From an uncultured Candidatus Saccharibacteria bacterium (GTDB taxonomy: Bacteria > Patescibacteriota > Saccharimonadia > Saccharimonadales > Saccharimonadaceae), in NCBI GenBank assembly GCA_937924995.1, contig CALEXY010000016.1, positions 1 to 32,845 on the forward strand: 32,845 nt of DNA, written 5' to 3'. This document shows positions 31,218-32,845 of this stretch, piece after piece (the stretch's first letter is position 1; every line of letters starts with the position of its first letter). A program made the translations under genes and the position numbers. The notes beneath the pieces were generated by a model. It was not told where the DNA came from. It searched no databases and worked only from the letters and a program-made list of their open reading frames with translations.

Positions 31218-31753
31218 TATTTCTTCCCTGCCTTTCCAGCCTTGCGAAGGATTACTTCGTCAGCATATTTAATACCTTTACCCTTGTATGGTTCAGGTTT
31301 CTTGAAGGCGCGAATTTCAGCGGCAACTTGACCAACTTTTTGTTTGTCAATGCCGGAAACAATGATTTCCATCTTGTTAGTTTTTAATTCGATACCTTCT
31401 GGGGCTACGTATTTCACTGGGTGGGAGAAACCAAGAGACATCTCAATTTCTTTAGGGCCACCGGAAAGACGATAACCTACACCATTGATTTCAAGTTTTT
31501 TCTCGAAACCTTTGGAAACACCAGTAACGGCGTTGTTTAGAAGTGCGCGTTGTAGACCATGCCAGGCACGAGCTTCAGCTTCGTCATTCTCACGAGTAAC
31601 GATGATCTGACCGTCTTCGACCTTAGTCACAACGAATTTTTGTACAGGAACCTCGAGTGAACCCTTTGGTCCAGCAACAGTAATGAACTGTTCGCCGACC
31701 GTGATTGTCACTCCTGCAGGAATCTGTACAGGTTGTTTTCCGATACGACTCAT
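31217..31753 (-). CDS. rplF: Ribosomal protein L6 (uL6)
   Basis: 178 residues of a two-domain large-subunit protein near the sarcin-ricin loop. It begins MSRIGKQPVQIPAGVTI, has GPKGSLEVPV, NAVTGVSKGFEKKLEINGVGYR and SGIDKQKVGQVAAEIRAFKKPEPYKGKGIKY. AGGAAGAT precedes the ATG. It is the first gene of its unit with its own promoter; rpsH, the usual upstream neighbour, is not found, and a non-ribosomal gene lies there. Confidence 0.98.
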   Translation of the reverse strand: MSRIGKQPVQIPAGVTITVGEQFITVAGPKGSLEVPVQKFVVTKVEDGQIIVTRENDEAEARAWHGLQRALLNNAVTGVSKGFEKKLEINGVGYRLSGGPKEIEMSLGFSHPVKYVAPEGIELKTNKMEIIVSGIDKQKVGQVAAEIRAFKKPEPYKGKGIKYADEVILRKAGKAGKK

Positions 31754-31780
31754 ATCTTCCTTTCAATTAATATTCGATTA

Positions 31781-31809
31781 ATTTTAACATAATTTAAGGC
31801 TTAATTCAA
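31781..31809 (-). promoter_or_regulatory. Promoter of the rplF-rplO unit
   Basis: TTGAAT (31804-31809), 17-nt spacer, TAAAAT (31781-31786) on the minus strand, just behind the terminator of the upstream membrane-protein gene. Confidence 0.7.
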
Positions 31810-31826
31810 GATGAAAAATAAAAATA

Positions 31827-31846
31827 CCCCCTCCAAATGGAAGGGG
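31827..31846 (-). terminator. Intrinsic terminator of the 259-aa membrane-protein gene
   Basis: CCCCTTCC / GGAGGGG stem with one bulged base and a 4-nt loop, followed by TATTTTTATTTTT on the minus strand. Confidence 0.85.
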
Positions 31847-31873
31847 CAAATAAATTGGTAACACGATACTTCT

Positions 31874-32653
31874 TCAATATATGTAGTACCCTGGAAATAT
31901 TCCAGATAGAAAAAGCATTGAGGTTGACTCTTCGACGATTATTGCTATGAAATTTCCTAAAATAAAAGGCATAGCATGATTGAATGGTAAATTACCGTAA
32001 ATTTGCAATATTAGTAAGATAGGCATTAATATCATCCAAATATATTTAAATCCAGAGAGTCTAATATAATTCTTGCGTTCTAATTTATAGCAATCTATAA
32101 ATACAAGAACTTCATTACTTAGAGTTATCATAATCAATATTATCAATAGATCACTATTCTTCATCTGATTACAATATCGTAGGAAGCAGTAGAATAAAGT
32201 AAAGAACGCGTAAGCCCCCATAATGACATACGTCTTAGCGCCATATATCGACTTAGTTATTTTTAATTTTGTCCTTTCCGCGGAATCTTCCATACAGATA
32301 CATGCCGCTATTGCCATAAACCAAAAAAGACCTTCGCATATTTTATCTCCGCTGCTCATACTTGATTTATAAACCATAATTGAGTATATAATCCCAGCAT
32401 AAATTAACTTAAATAAGAGAAATAAGTTAAGTGCACTTCGAGAAGGCCTAACTGGATAGTCTTCAAAGGTGTCTTGCCTAGGATTAATATCAATGGGCGG
32501 ACCATAGCTATCTTCCCAAGGTGTATACCGCATTGAATCTTGTTCAGGATTAGCGTCAATGGGTGGATCATAAAGATCATCCCAAGGACAATAACGCATT
32601 AAATCTTGTAATTGAGATATTTCCTGAGTGGATTTTTTCTTGGTTTTCTTCAA
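31874..32653 (-). CDS. Unknown 259-residue multi-pass membrane protein with proline/tryptophan repeats
   Basis: Not recognised. A Lys-rich N-terminus is followed by two copies of a 22-residue acidic repeat (RYCPWDDLYDPPIDANPEQD and RYTPWEDSYGPPIDINPRQD; 32468-32599), then about six hydrophobic helices that fill the rest (from about residue 72). The N-terminal repeat domain should be cytosolic. I choose the TTG at 32653 because GGGGGGT lies 6 nt upstream; the longer TTG start at 32704 has no such site. Promoter 32756-32784 and terminator 31827-31846 make it monocistronic. It lies where rpsH and the rest of the S10/spc operon would be expected. Confidence 0.75.
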   Translation of the reverse strand: MKKTKKKSTQEISQLQDLMRYCPWDDLYDPPIDANPEQDSMRYTPWEDSYGPPIDINPRQDTFEDYPVRPSRSALNLFLLFKLIYAGIIYSIMVYKSSMSSGDKICEGLFWFMAIAACICMEDSAERTKLKITKSIYGAKTYVIMGAYAFFTLFYCFLRYCNQMKNSDLLIILIMITLSNEVLVFIDCYKLERKNYIRLSGFKYIWMILMPILLILQIYGNLPFNHAMPFILGNFIAIIVEESTSMLFLSGIFPGYYIY

Positions 32654-32755
32654 TTTTTTACCCCCCTTTTTTTCTAGAAACTTCAGTACCCGTGATGTTA
32701 ACAAAGTATTTTTAATAAAAATTTACTTCACTAGTCCATGGATAGTAACTTTTAT

Positions 32756-32784
32756 ATTATACAATTTTACGTGTTGCTCGTCAA
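32756..32784 (-). promoter_or_regulatory. Promoter of the 259-aa membrane-protein gene
   Basis: TTGACG (32779-32784), 17-nt spacer, TATAAT (32756-32761) on the minus strand. Its -35 lies 7 nt from the terminal repeat, mirroring the promoter at 63-91. Confidence 0.85.
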
Positions 32785-32791
32785 ATTTACA

Positions 32792-32845
32792 CCTGAGTTA
32801 ACATCTCAAGTGCAACACTAACCAACAAAAAGAGACACCAATCAT
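32792..32845 (-). repeat. Right arm of the 54-bp perfect terminal inverted repeat
   Basis: Exact reverse complement of 2-55. Both arms present the same end inward, so the window lies between two oppositely oriented copies of one sequence. See the left arm for the tentative IS30-like reading. Confidence 0.9.

Noticed and set aside
22115..31753. UGA recoded as glycine or tryptophan, as in some CPR phyla
   Set aside because: All ribosomal proteins read full length in the standard code and TGA ends genes in the expected place elsewhere (alg13-like gene, VanZ-like gene).

Overview
The window looks like a chromosomal segment of a member of the Candidate Phyla Radiation, most probably Saccharibacteria (TM7). 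The grounds are: an uninterrupted rpsE-rplO junction with no rpmD (uL30, known to be missing across the CPR); cysteine-free S4 and L36; standard-code TGA stops (alg13-like gene, VanZ gene), which rules out the UGA-recoding Gracilibacteria and Absconditabacteria; monoderm-type surface genes (LCP, sortase, Wzz/BY-kinase); and many small orphan genes. This placement is an inference from gene content, not from a tree.

Layout. 1-55 and 32792-32845 are the two arms of a 54-bp perfect inverted repeat, each followed after exactly 7 nt by a sigma70-type promoter firing inward. 135-659: a small membrane protein plus an XRE regulator behind a consensus promoter with a palindromic operator. 737-2870: NatAB-like ABC exporter. 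2976-4337: glyA. 4500-4576: tRNA-Ala(GGC). 4577-5027: a gene-free, AT-rich stretch with four spaced direct repeats and a GC-rich foldable island. 5028-8883: surface-polymer machinery (Wzz-tyrosine kinase fusion, VanZ-like protein, LytR-CpsA-Psr enzyme). 8983-12489: a very AT-rich defence module, an unknown 245-aa protein facing a Gabija-like pair (OLD/TOPRIM nuclease and compact UvrD-like helicase). 12587-19732: a seven-gene capsule operon on the minus strand running Alg14-like, Alg13-like, Wzy, candidate sialyltransferase, Wzx, CMP-nonulosonate synthetase/PseG-like fusion, NeuB. 19949-22046: small orphan genes and GtrA. 22115-31753: ribosomal/sec genes in three separately promoted units (L6-L18-S5-L15; SecY-sortase; IF1-L36-S13-S11-S4-RpoA-L17-L13-S9), with two orphan genes inserted between the last two. 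31874-32653: a repeat-bearing membrane protein.

How it works together. The capsule operon, the Wzz/BY-kinase and the LCP enzyme form an apparently coherent Wzx/Wzy pathway for a surface polysaccharide carrying a sialic-acid-like sugar; the gene order recalls group B Streptococcus cps (cpsF-G-H...K-L-neuB/A). The initiating sugar-phosphate transferase, NeuC and UDP-GlcNAc-modifying enzymes are not in the window. The Gabija-like pair lies directly downstream of the capsule operon behind a strong terminator. Several surface genes have a -10 box only 6-7 nt before the ATG and no Shine-Dalgarno sequence, predicting leaderless mRNAs, whereas the ribosomal operon is tightly coupled by TAATG stop-start overlaps.
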